From assembly GCA_038246785.1 (NCBI GenBank), contig JBBRVP010000003.1, forward strand, positions 62,001 through 126,000: a stretch of 64,000 nt of DNA, given 5' to 3'. Shown here one piece after another: positions 43,441-50,852 of this stretch. The translations under genes and the position numbers were made by a program. This DNA is from JBBRVP01 sp038246785. GTDB lineage: Bacteria > Actinomycetota > Actinomycetes > Jiangellales > Jiangellaceae. Each line of letters opens with the position of its first letter. Position 1 is the stretch's first letter. The notes under the pieces are model-generated. The model was given only the letters and a program-made list of their open reading frames with translations. It was not told the origin of the DNA and searched no databases.

Positions 43441-43548
43441 GGGTCCCTCCGGGGGCGTCTGGCGCCGGTCAACGCGGCTCGATCATGGGGCCCGCGCACC
43501 GCGCTGCCGCCGCACGCATCATCCGACACGCCGGAGCTCGGGCGTACG

Positions 43549-43866
43549 TCAGGTGGTGGTGGCCGCCTCGGCGAGCCGCTGCCGGACCTCGCGGGTCACC
43601 GACCGCTCGGCGACGAAGGACAGGAACGGGACGGTGCCAGCGAGCAGGATGAGGACGAGGCGCCCCAGCGGCCAGTGCACCAAGGTGGAGAGGTAGACCG
43701 CTGCGGCGAGGTAGCCCATGTAGAGGAAGCCGTGGATCGGCCCCACCACCTGGACCAGGGTCGCATTGCCGAAGCCGTACTTCACGACCATCGAGGCCAC
43801 CAGGAGCAGCAGCCAGACGCCGACGATCCAGGCGAGGACGCGGTAGATCGAGAGTGCTCTGCTCAC
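43549..43866 (-). CDS. DUF3817 family membrane protein
   Basis: 105 residues with three helices: about 10-30 (VLAWIVGVWLLLLVASMVV), 40-62 (PIHGFLYMGYLAAAVYL) and 70-90. The GPIHGFLYMGYL segment is typical of DUF3817. Its role is unknown; it often accompanies SURF1 in actinobacteria. GTG 43866 overlaps the SURF1 stop by GTGA. Confidence 0.88.
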   Translation of the reverse strand: MSRALSIYRVLAWIVGVWLLLLVASMVVKYGFGNATLVQVVGPIHGFLYMGYLAAAVYLSTLVHWPLGRLVLILLAGTVPFLSFVAERSVTREVRQRLAEAATTT

Positions 43867-44576
43867 CGGCTGGATCGTACGTCGTCGCGCGCGAGCCGCA
43901 CCCAGAAGAGCAGCACGAAGCCGGCGAAGACGAACCACTGCACGGCGTAGGCGAGGTTGCGCAAGCGCACGGACGAGTGCACCTCGGAGGGCAGGGCCGG
44001 CACCCGCTCCGGGGCCGCCTCCGGCGGCGGCGCCTCCGTCTCGGCGACGACGTACGCGGGGTGGATCGGTGCTCCCCAGCGGTTGACCAGCTCTGCCGTG
44101 TCGACGGCGGCGACCGCGTCGTCGGCCGTGGCGGCTGTCCGGTCCGCAGGGAGGAAGGGCGGCTGGACGCGACCGGTGACCGTCACGGTTCCGGTCGGCA
44201 CGGCCGGCGGCTCGGTGCCGCGGGCCACGAACGCGCGCACCACCGGCAGGGCCGCTCCGCTCGGCGTCCGCAGGGGGACCAGCTGCCAGGTACCGGGCCG
44301 CCCGTCGAGCACTCGCCCGGTGACGCGCAGCGCAAGCCCCGGCTCGTACCGGCCCGAAGCGGTGACCTCGCGGCCGACCGCGGCCGCCAACAGCGGCTGA
44401 CCGGGGGGCAGCAGGTCCTGCGCGGGGACCGCCGGACCCGCGGGGAGGGTGGACGCGTCCGCGGGGGGAAAGGCGACCCGCCACTGCCAGGCCCCGATCA
44501 AGCACAGTCCGACGGCGACCGCGACGGCGAGCACGCCCAGGGCCCAGGTCCGACGGCGGACCGCGCTCAGCGTCAC
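43863..44576 (-). CDS. SURF1-family cytochrome oxidase assembly protein
   Basis: 237 residues with two transmembrane helices, near the N-terminus (about 10-30) and C-terminus (about 205-225), and a periplasmic domain between. This is the SURF1 layout. Motifs: GAWQWRVAF at the first helix end, GRYEPGLALRVTGRVLDGRPGTWQLVPL, and YAVQWFVFAGFVLLFWVRL. The family helps insert haem into subunit I of cytochrome c oxidase. Start GTG 44576. Coupled to the DUF3817 gene. Confidence 0.9.
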   Translation of the reverse strand: MTLSAVRRRTWALGVLAVAVAVGLCLIGAWQWRVAFPPADASTLPAGPAVPAQDLLPPGQPLLAAAVGREVTASGRYEPGLALRVTGRVLDGRPGTWQLVPLRTPSGAALPVVRAFVARGTEPPAVPTGTVTVTGRVQPPFLPADRTAATADDAVAAVDTAELVNRWGAPIHPAYVVAETEAPPPEAAPERVPALPSEVHSSVRLRNLAYAVQWFVFAGFVLLFWVRLARDDVRSSR

Positions 44577-44646
44577 GACTCGACGGTAGTGGGGCTGACC
44601 GCGGGCTAGCCGGCACGCTTTGCGATGCGCTGATCGCGGCGCGGCC

Positions 44647-45099
44647 TCATAGCGACGGGCCGGCGGAGCCAGGCACGTGGCGCACCGGCAGCTCGGTCGC
44701 TCGCCGCAACATGTGCGGGAGGTCCATCCGCAGCCACCGCGACAGCCGCTCCGGCAGCGTACACACGACGACCTCGTCGAAGCCGGACTCCGCCAGCAGC
44801 TCGCGCACCCGGCCGACGGGGTCGTTGTCGACGACCTCACCGGCGACGTCGACACCGCGGGACCGCAGCTGGGAGACCGCGTGCTCGAGCCGTCCGACCG
44901 CCAGCGCGTGCGCGATCTGCTCGGGTGCGGGGATGTGGCGGTCCACTGCCGGATAGTCCCACTGGTGCTCGCCCTCGATGGCCGTGACCGGCGCGACGAG
45001 GTGCATCGCGGTCGAGGGCCGCGCGACGTACTCGTCGAGCACCTCGTCGAGCTCGGGGCAGCCGAGGGTCTGGTTGGCGACCACCAGGATGCGAGTCAT
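44647..45099 (-). CDS. Universal-stress-protein-like small protein
   Basis: 150 residues. Alpha/beta with a first strand RILVVANQTLGCPELDEVL, a middle VGRLEHAVSQLRSRGVDVAGEV and a final FDEVVVCTLPERLSRWLRMDLPHMLRRATELPVRHVPG. This is the order of strands and helices of a single USP domain, but the ATP-binding Gly-rich loop is not clear. The ATG has GAGGA about 10 nt upstream. It is the next leftward gene after the enolase, behind a hairpin. USP-type genes have been reported under fluoride riboswitch control, so membership in that regulon is possible. Confidence 0.65.
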   Translation of the reverse strand: MTRILVVANQTLGCPELDEVLDEYVARPSTAMHLVAPVTAIEGEHQWDYPAVDRHIPAPEQIAHALAVGRLEHAVSQLRSRGVDVAGEVVDNDPVGRVRELLAESGFDEVVVCTLPERLSRWLRMDLPHMLRRATELPVRHVPGSAGPSL

Positions 45100-45157
45100 G
45101 CGCTCAGGGTCCTCCTCGGCTGCTCCAACCGTGGCCGGGGCCGTCAATCACGGTTCT

Positions 45158-45181
45158 AGGAGGAGTGTGGCCCATCCTCCT
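45158..45181. repeat. Small hairpin between enolase and USP-like gene
   Basis: AGGAGGA and TCCTCCT (7-bp arms, 10-nt loop), about 60 bp before the USP-like start. It can pair SD-like with anti-SD-like sequence; no regulator is recognisable. Confidence 0.5.
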
Positions 45182-45258
45182 GTAGTACGGTGCCCAGCTG
45201 GCTCTGCGGAGGTGGGCTACCCCGCGAGGAGCCGGCTCGGCGCGCAGCGCGGCCTGGT

Positions 45259-45281
45259 GGGGCCTGTTCTGGCTAGGCCCC
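45259..45281 (-). terminator. Hairpin at the end of the enolase gene
   Basis: GGGGCC and GGCCCC with an 11-nt loop that contains the enolase stop. A plausible end of the dynamin-MFS-enolase transcript; partial read-through to the USP-like gene cannot be excluded. Confidence 0.5.
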
Positions 45282-46535
45282 GTGGTACTTCAACTCGGGC
45301 TCCGCATCGCTGATCTCCAGGATCCGGTTGTACTTGGCGACCCGTTCGCCGCGGGCCGGGGCCCCGGACTTCAGCTGCCCGCACCCGGAACCGACGGCGA
45401 GGTCGGCGATGAACGCGTCCTCGGTTTCTCCCGAGCGGTGCGAGACCATCGCGGCGTAGCCGGCGTCGCGGCAGACCGCAATCGCCTCGAGGGTCTCGGT
45501 GACGCTGCCGATCTGGTTGACCTTGATCAGCGCGGCGTTCGCGACCCCGCGGCTGACGGCGTTCCTGATGATGGCGGGGTTGGTCACGAAGTTGTCGTCA
45601 CCGACGAGTTGGATCTTGCCGCCGAGCCGTTCGGTGAGCTGAACCCAGCCGTCCCAATCGCCCTCGGCCAGCCCGTCCTCGATGCTCCAGATCGGGAACC
45701 GGTTCACCAGATCCGCGTAGTAAGCGATCATGTCCGCGCTCGACAGAGACTCGTCGGCGACATGGTAAGCGCCGTCTCGGTAGAACTCGCTGGCGGCGGG
45801 GTCAAGGGCGACGGCAACTCCTTCGCGTCCGGGCGTGTACCCGGCGTCCTTGATGGCCCCGACGAGCGTGTCGAGCACGTCCTCGGGGCGCGCGATGTCG
45901 GGAGCGAACCCTCCCTCGTCACCGAGACCGGTGGCGTATCCGGCTCCGGCGAGTCGGGTCTTCAGTGCCGCGTAGACCTCCGCACCCGCGCGCACCGCCT
46001 CGGGGTAGCTCGGTGCGCCGAGCGGGGCAAGCATGAACTCCTGGAAGTCCAGGCTGTTCGGGGCATGCGCTCCGCCGTTGACCACGTTGAAGTGCGGTAC
46101 CGGAAGCACCGGCGTCACCCCAGCGGGGGTCAGGTAGCGCCACAGGAGCACTCCGGCGGACGCGGCGAACGCCCGGGCTGCGGCCATCGAAACGCCTACG
46201 ATCGCGTTCGCGCCCAGCCGGGACTTGTTCGGGGTCCCGTCGAGATCGGTCAGCGCCCGGTCGAGTTCGGCCAGGTCCGCGAAACCTCGCCCCGTCAATG
46301 CGTCGTTGATCGGCCCGTTCACGTTCCCGACCGCCGCGCGGGTCCCCTTCCCGCCGTACCGGACGGTGTCGGCGTCGCGGAGCTCTACGGCCTCTCCGGA
46401 GCCGGTGGACGCGCCGGACGGCACGCCGGCGCGGTGCGCAGAGCTGTCCTGGGTGTGCACGGTCACCGACAGAGTCGGTCGTCCGCGCGAGTCCAGGATC
46501 TCCACAGCGTGAACGGAGGCGATGTCAATGCTCAT
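45273..46535 (-). CDS. eno: Enolase (phosphopyruvate hydratase), probably a second, stress-linked copy
   Basis: 420 residues, full length. It dehydrates 2-phosphoglycerate to phosphoenolpyruvate with two Mg ions. Seen: VEILDSRGRPTL, mobile loop PSGASTG, FNVVNGGAHAPNSLDFQEF, DEGGFAP, metal ligands in ALDPAASEF, SIEDGLAE and VGDDNF, catalytic Lys in LIKVNQIGS and QLKSGAPARGERVAKYN. Several positions differ from usual actinobacterial enolases (AHAPNSLDF for AHADNNVDL, QLKSG for QIKTG). It is not beside ftsB/mazG, the common housekeeping location. Fluoride with phosphate is the classic enolase inhibitor, which fits the riboswitch-led operon. Confidence 0.92.
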   Translation of the reverse strand: MSIDIASVHAVEILDSRGRPTLSVTVHTQDSSAHRAGVPSGASTGSGEAVELRDADTVRYGGKGTRAAVGNVNGPINDALTGRGFADLAELDRALTDLDGTPNKSRLGANAIVGVSMAAARAFAASAGVLLWRYLTPAGVTPVLPVPHFNVVNGGAHAPNSLDFQEFMLAPLGAPSYPEAVRAGAEVYAALKTRLAGAGYATGLGDEGGFAPDIARPEDVLDTLVGAIKDAGYTPGREGVAVALDPAASEFYRDGAYHVADESLSSADMIAYYADLVNRFPIWSIEDGLAEGDWDGWVQLTERLGGKIQLVGDDNFVTNPAIIRNAVSRGVANAALIKVNQIGSVTETLEAIAVCRDAGYAAMVSHRSGETEDAFIADLAVGSGCGQLKSGAPARGERVAKYNRILEISDAEPELKYHGA

Positions 46536-46588
46536 GACCGTGGTTCCCTTCTGTTTCGTGGCCGACGTCGGGGTGCCGACGGGGCCCG

Positions 46589-47872
46589 TCAAGACTGCTC
46601 CTGTCCCGAATGGCTTCGTAGGGCCGGACGTCGCCTCGTGGCCGTGGCGGTGACCACGGCTGCGCCCATCCAGGCTGCGGCGTAGCAGAACGCCGCCGTC
46701 GGGGAGACCAGCGCCCAGATCAGGCCGGCGACGAGTGATGCCCCCAGGTCCCCCACGGACTGCACCAGTCCCAGAACTCCGTAGCCGTTTCCGCGCAGCC
46801 GGTCAGGGAGAGCGAGCGCGACGATCGTGGACTCGGCGGTCTCCGCGCAGCCGATACCGAATCCGGCAAGCACGAACCCGGCCAGCAGCACCGGCCAGGC
46901 GTGCTGATCCCAGGCGAAGGCGGCGTAGGCGAGAACGTAGACCGCGGCACCTGCGCCGAGCACGACGCGGGCGTTGACCCGGTCGATGATGTAACCACCG
47001 GCAAGCGCGGCGATCATGGCGGCGGCGTTGTGGGCGGCGTAGAGCAGGATCGCGATGCTGGTCGCCGCGGCCAGGGAGCGGCCCTCGGCGTCCAGCAGGT
47101 CGGTGGCCCGAAGGATCAGCAGTGTCGTAGCCATGTTGCCGAGCTCGAAGAGCGCCGCGGGCGCCAGTGCGCGCGCCAGCCCGGCACTTCTCAGTTCGCC
47201 CAGGTTGAGGGACAGTGTGCGTCGCCCGACCGGCGAGGTGACGGTGTGCCGCGCTTCGCGTGCTGCGATGGTGATGGCTGCGGCGGCAAGGATGCCGGGG
47301 ATGAATGCCAGCAGCATCGCGTGCCGGATGCCGAGAACCCCGACCAGCGCAGCGGCCAGCAGCGGCCCGATGAGGGCGCCGGCGTTGTCCCCGGCGCGTT
47401 CCACACCGCTGGCCCGCCCGTACGCTGCGCGCGGGATCAGCGAGATCAGCAGGGTGTCTCGCGCCGGAGACCGCAGGCCGCGCGACATCCACGCCAGTGC
47501 CCGCAGGAGCGCGACCTGCCACACCGCCGTGGCAAGCCCGATTGCGGCGGTCGCGAACGCAGTGACCAGATAGCCCCCGGAGGCGAGCCGTCCGCGGCGG
47601 TGCGGGTCGCTGCTCAACGGGCCCCCGGCGAGTTTGCTCAACCCGATCAGCGCATCCGAGACGCCTTCGATCGCGCCGAGCGCAGCGGGGCCGGCGTGCA
47701 GCGTGGAGGTGAGGAAGGTCGGCAGCAGGCTGGTGGTCATCTCGTGGCCGGCGTCGCTACCGAGCGACGCGGCGCCGATCGAGAGCACGCCAGGAGTCAG
47801 CCAGCGGGACTCGGACGGTGTCTTGGTCGTGTCGTCGGACGTGCCGGGCGCCGGCCGAGGCTGGTCGTTCAC
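46589..47872 (-). CDS. MFS transporter
   Basis: 427 residues from GTG 47872, which has GGAG 4 nt upstream; GTG 48001 would add a 43-residue hydrophilic extension. Twelve helices expected. The family loop between helices 2 and 3 is modified (GGPLSSDPHRRGRLASGGYL), followed by LRALAWMSRGLRSPARDTLL and GRASGVERAGDNAGALIGPLL, typical of a drug/metabolite MFS subgroup. It lies between the dynamin-like and enolase genes on one strand. In a fluoride operon without crcB it is the only membrane transporter and so the candidate exporter; no MFS fluoride transporter is known to me. Confidence 0.85.
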   Translation of the reverse strand: MNDQPRPAPGTSDDTTKTPSESRWLTPGVLSIGAASLGSDAGHEMTTSLLPTFLTSTLHAGPAALGAIEGVSDALIGLSKLAGGPLSSDPHRRGRLASGGYLVTAFATAAIGLATAVWQVALLRALAWMSRGLRSPARDTLLISLIPRAAYGRASGVERAGDNAGALIGPLLAAALVGVLGIRHAMLLAFIPGILAAAAITIAAREARHTVTSPVGRRTLSLNLGELRSAGLARALAPAALFELGNMATTLLILRATDLLDAEGRSLAAATSIAILLYAAHNAAAMIAALAGGYIIDRVNARVVLGAGAAVYVLAYAAFAWDQHAWPVLLAGFVLAGFGIGCAETAESTIVALALPDRLRGNGYGVLGLVQSVGDLGASLVAGLIWALVSPTAAFCYAAAWMGAAVVTATATRRRPALRSHSGQEQS

Positions 47873-48013
47873 GTCACTCCACGACCGGCTCTGGCAGATC
47901 GGGTCGAGGGGGTGCTCACGTGCGCCGCTACGGCGTGCTTGGCTGCCCGGTGTCGTCTGCTCGGGCGTGTCCTCGCTCGTGGTCCGCCCCTGATGCGCCA
48001 CGGTGGGCGTCGC

Positions 48014-49822
48014 TCACCGGATCTCCGCCTTGAGCGGTCCGGTGCCCGGTGCCTGCGGGTCTTCCCCGTACCCGGACCCGGGTGCAGCGGCTGGTTGCCC
48101 GGCGACCGTCCGCAGCCGCTGGGTGAGCTCCTCGAGGGCCGCGCGCTGCTGGTCCAGCGACTGTCCTGCATCGCGGTGCCGGAAGTGGGCGCTTCGGCGC
48201 GTCTCGATCGCCACCTGGCGGCCCGTCCGCAGGCTCTCGGTGAGTTCGCTGAACGCGTCGGCGACCTGGGTGCGCAGTCGGCGTCCAGCTTCCTCGAGCC
48301 GGTCCTGGAAGTTGGCGCGGGCACGGCCTGTGTGCCGGTCGACCAAGCGCCCCGCCTCGGTTCGCAGGTAGCGGGCGACCCGGCGTCGGCCGATGCTCCC
48401 GGGCGCATGGGTGCGCAGCCCCGAGACCAGAGCCTGGTTCCAGGCGACGCCGGGCTCGAAGTCATAGCGCAGTGCGGGCGGGGCGGCTGGGGTCAACACC
48501 GGGATCTCGGTCCGCAGTCGGATGCCGAGCAGATTGTGCGCTGCCGCGTGAAGGTCGCCGGCTGCCTCCTCCAGCAGACCTTGTTCGATCCCGAGCAGTT
48601 GAGCGTTGGAGTCGTTGAGCCCGCCGTGCCACCGCCCGCGCCACCTCTCCACAGCAGCCCGTGTGGTCTCGGCGATGACCTTCCGTCCCTGCTCCTCCGT
48701 GTCGGCAAGGCTGAGGCTGTCCGCCGTGGCGAGGAACGCCGCTAGGCGCTCATGCACCAACCGCGTGACCTCGCCGACCTCACCGGCGGCGTCAGCGTCC
48801 AGCGCGGACCGAGCCCGGGCCAGGTTCGCGGTGACGACCTCCACCGCCTGGTCACGACGTTGGTCGACGGCGTCGAGCCGGGCACCGAGCTCAAGGACTC
48901 GGTGCTCCTGGTTGGCGTCGAGGGCCTCGACCGCCGCTATTGCCACGTTCACGGCATCGAGCTGCGAGGCGGCGAGCCGGGCAGCGGTAGCCGCAACGCT
49001 GACCCGCAGGTCCCGATCCCTATGCGCGACAAGGTGCGCGAGCAGCGCGTCGAGAAGCGCCGGCACCCCGCTCGCCGCCCAGGCTGCCGCGTCGCCGGCT
49101 ACCCGGGCGCGGAGTCCGTTGCGCGCCGAGCACACCCAGATGTGTGGCGCGGTCCCCAGTGCCCCGACGAGCACGTCGCCTACGAAGCCGGTCGACTCAC
49201 CCAGCTCATCCGGTTCCAGCTGGTCGGCCTTGTTGAGCACGACGAACACGCGCACCGCAAGGTCGGCGACCTCGCCCAGCAGCGCCAGCTCGGACGCGGA
49301 GATGGGCGGGTCCGCAGACAGGACGAACACGGCGGCGTCCATGGCAGCAAACGCGCTCTGCGCCTGCTCGGTATTGTGCCGGTGCACCGATCCCACACCC
49401 GGGGTGTCGACGAGCACCATCCGTGGGTGCGGCATGCCGTCAGGAAGGTAGGCGCGCACACCGGCGACATGCCGGGAGTTGCCGGGGTTTCGGCGTTGGG
49501 ACACGAAGCGCTCGACGTCACCCACGTCGGTGGTGTGGACGGTGCCGTCGGGGAAGCTGACCTCCGCCCGACGCGGTGAGCCTTCCCGGACCTCGGTGCT
49601 GATCGCCGTCACCGGGACCACCCCGGTCGGCAGCACGGCCTCACCGAGCAGCGCGTTGCCGAGCGAAGACTTCCCGCGTTTGGCCTCTCCGACCAGCGCA
49701 ACCCGAAGGTCACCGGCCCGCAGGCGCTCAAGGAGGGCTTCCGCGCGCGGATGAGCAGCGGAATCGCTCAGAACGACCAACTCGTCGAGCATCACGACGA
49801 GGGCATCGTCAGCTGTTGGCAC
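48014..49822 (-). CDS. Dynamin-like GTPase
   Basis: 602 residues. N-terminal GTPase: P-loop GEAKRGKSSLGNAL, switch Thr in GVVPVTAIST, G3 VDTPGVGSV, G4 VLNKADQL. The C-terminal 400 residues are helical and coiled-coil rich, ending in a Pro/Gly tail, the layout of bacterial dynamin-like proteins that remodel or repair membranes. I choose GTG 49822 (PTADDALVVMLDELVVL) because AGGAGG lies 5 nt upstream; an upstream in-frame start would sit inside the riboswitch. First gene of the operon. No partner dynamin gene is adjacent. Confidence 0.88.
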   Translation of the reverse strand: MPTADDALVVMLDELVVLSDSAAHPRAEALLERLRAGDLRVALVGEAKRGKSSLGNALLGEAVLPTGVVPVTAISTEVREGSPRRAEVSFPDGTVHTTDVGDVERFVSQRRNPGNSRHVAGVRAYLPDGMPHPRMVLVDTPGVGSVHRHNTEQAQSAFAAMDAAVFVLSADPPISASELALLGEVADLAVRVFVVLNKADQLEPDELGESTGFVGDVLVGALGTAPHIWVCSARNGLRARVAGDAAAWAASGVPALLDALLAHLVAHRDRDLRVSVAATAARLAASQLDAVNVAIAAVEALDANQEHRVLELGARLDAVDQRRDQAVEVVTANLARARSALDADAAGEVGEVTRLVHERLAAFLATADSLSLADTEEQGRKVIAETTRAAVERWRGRWHGGLNDSNAQLLGIEQGLLEEAAGDLHAAAHNLLGIRLRTEIPVLTPAAPPALRYDFEPGVAWNQALVSGLRTHAPGSIGRRRVARYLRTEAGRLVDRHTGRARANFQDRLEEAGRRLRTQVADAFSELTESLRTGRQVAIETRRSAHFRHRDAGQSLDQQRAALEELTQRLRTVAGQPAAAPGSGYGEDPQAPGTGPLKAEIR

Positions 49823-49826
49823 ACAG

Positions 49827-49847
49827 CCTCCTACCATGAAAGGTAGG
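49827..49847 (-). promoter_or_regulatory. Expression platform: SD-sequestering hairpin
   Basis: Minus strand: CCTACC (49847-49842), loop TTTCAT, GGTAGG (49835-49830), overlapping the Shine-Dalgarno AGGAGG (49832-49827). The CCTACC strand also contains the 3' end of the aptamer pseudoknot and its conserved UAC. Ligand-stabilised aptamer would hold that strand and free the ribosome site (ON with fluoride); otherwise the hairpin would block it. Mechanism inferred. Confidence 0.7.
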
Positions 49848-49893
49848 GACTGTTGGCGGCCACAACCGCAGTTGCCGGCGAGCCCCACCGCCG
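49842..49893 (-). promoter_or_regulatory. Fluoride riboswitch (crcB motif) candidate
   Basis: Read on the minus strand and aligned with the crystallised T. petrophila aptamer. Stem CGGCG/CGCCG (49893-49889 with 49880-49876); loop GU then GGGGCU, which pairs with AGUCCC (49851-49846) as the pseudoknot with one G-U; CAAC linker and U; hairpin GCGG UUGUGG CCGC; then C-A-A-C, the pseudoknot strand and UAC. A40 and U48 equivalents are kept. The reversed A6-U38 pair is G and C here, a compensating change. It lies 20 nt before the dynamin-like start in an operon with enolase, a known fluoride-regulon gene. Confidence 0.8.
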
Positions 49894-49904
49894 TCGCAGA
49901 CGCC

Positions 49905-49910
49905 AGCCTA
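49905..49910 (-). promoter_or_regulatory. -10 element of the riboswitch-led operon
   Basis: TAGGCT on the minus strand (49910-49905). A start site 6-7 nt downstream would put the first transcribed base about 5 nt before the aptamer stem. No clear -35. Confidence 0.5.
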
Positions 49911-49955
49911 CCGGCTGACCATCGTCACCTCCCATGCACGGCCGTGCCGTCGCCG

Positions 49956-50129
49956 TCAGTCCTTGAACGCGTCCTTGATCTTCTCGCCGGCCTGCTTGAG
50001 GTCGGCCTTGGTCGACTCGCCACGGCCCTCTGCCTCGAGGTCCTTGTCGCCGGTCGCCTGGCCCACCTTCTCCTTGGCGTCACCCAAGGCGCCCTCAGCG
50101 GTGTTGCGCAGCTTGTCGTCGTCACCCAT
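49956..50129 (-). CDS. CsbD family stress protein
   Basis: 57 residues: a highly charged small protein with KLRNTAEGALGDAKEKVGQATGDKDLEAEGRGE, the CsbD pattern of a four-helix-forming stress protein (in Bacillus part of the general stress response; function unknown). ATG 50129 follows GGAGG with 6-nt spacing. It lies 63 bp upstream of the fluoride aptamer on the same strand. It may be separately transcribed, since a -10 lies between, or read through into the operon. Confidence 0.9.
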   Translation of the reverse strand: MGDDDKLRNTAEGALGDAKEKVGQATGDKDLEAEGRGESTKADLKQAGEKIKDAFKD

Positions 50130-50343
50130 TGCGTTCCTCCATCTCGTTGTCGACTACCTGCTGTGTTCCTCCTACCCCGAGGAGTCCGCGGCCGAACCCC
50201 GCCGTCCACGCCAGCGGCGGCGTGCCGTGCGCTGGTGCTGGTGGTAGCGGCGGTGTCCCTGTGGCACGATGAGGTCGAAGCAGGTACCGGGCTCTCCCGG
50301 ACGAGGCCGCTGGGGAAGGCGTCCCTCGACCGAAGGAGGACCG

Positions 50344-50838
50344 GTGACGACCCGCGGCGTCCTGTTCGTGCACGCCTCGCCGTCCGCCCTGTGCCCGCAC
50401 GTCGAGTGGGCAGCCGGCGGCGTCCTTGGCATCCGCCTCAATCTGGGCTGGACTGCGCAGCCCGTGGCGCCCGGCACCCACCGCAGCGAGCTGTCGTGGC
50501 TGGGTGAGCCGGGCACCGCAGCGCGGCTGGCGTCGGCGCTGCGCGGCTGGGAGCAGATCCGCTACGAGGTGACCGAAGAGCCGAGCCCCGGTCACGAGGG
50601 CGAGCGCTACTCCTACGTACCGGAGCTGGGCATCTTCCACGGCGTCACCGGCATCCACGGCGACCTCATGATCCCCGAGGACCGGCTGAAGGCCGCCGTT
50701 GTTCGCGCGGCGCTTGGTCAGGTGGCACTGGATGCCGAGCTCGAGAGGCTGCTCGGGAAGCCGTGGGACGACGCGCTCGAGCCGTTCCGCCACGCCGGCG
50801 ACGGCGCGCCGGTGCGGTGGCTGCACCAGGTGGTCTAG
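50344..50838 (+). CDS. DUF3145 family protein
   Basis: 164 residues. Actinobacteria-specific family: RGVLFVHASPSALCPHVEWAAGGVLG, LNLGWTAQPVAPGTHRSELSW, YEVTEEPSPGHEGERYSYVPELGIFHG, and the C-terminal PWDDALEPFRHAGDGAPVRWLHQV. Function unknown; it is regularly found beside the fab operon. GTG 50344 has AAGGAGGA upstream. It converges with fabF, 14 bp apart, and is divergent from csbD with a 214-bp gap in which I see no gene. Confidence 0.93.
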   Translation: MTTRGVLFVHASPSALCPHVEWAAGGVLGIRLNLGWTAQPVAPGTHRSELSWLGEPGTAARLASALRGWEQIRYEVTEEPSPGHEGERYSYVPELGIFHGVTGIHGDLMIPEDRLKAAVVRAALGQVALDAELERLLGKPWDDALEPFRHAGDGAPVRWLHQVV

Positions 50839-50852
50839 CAGCGGGCCGCCGC

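Noticed and set aside
45100..45185. Possible second fluoride riboswitch before the USP-like gene
   Set aside because: The 5' part (GGAGGATGGGC with a CCTCC partner) looks promising. However, the second hairpin, the A40/U48 equivalents and a proper pseudoknot strand could not be placed together, so I keep only the small hairpin.
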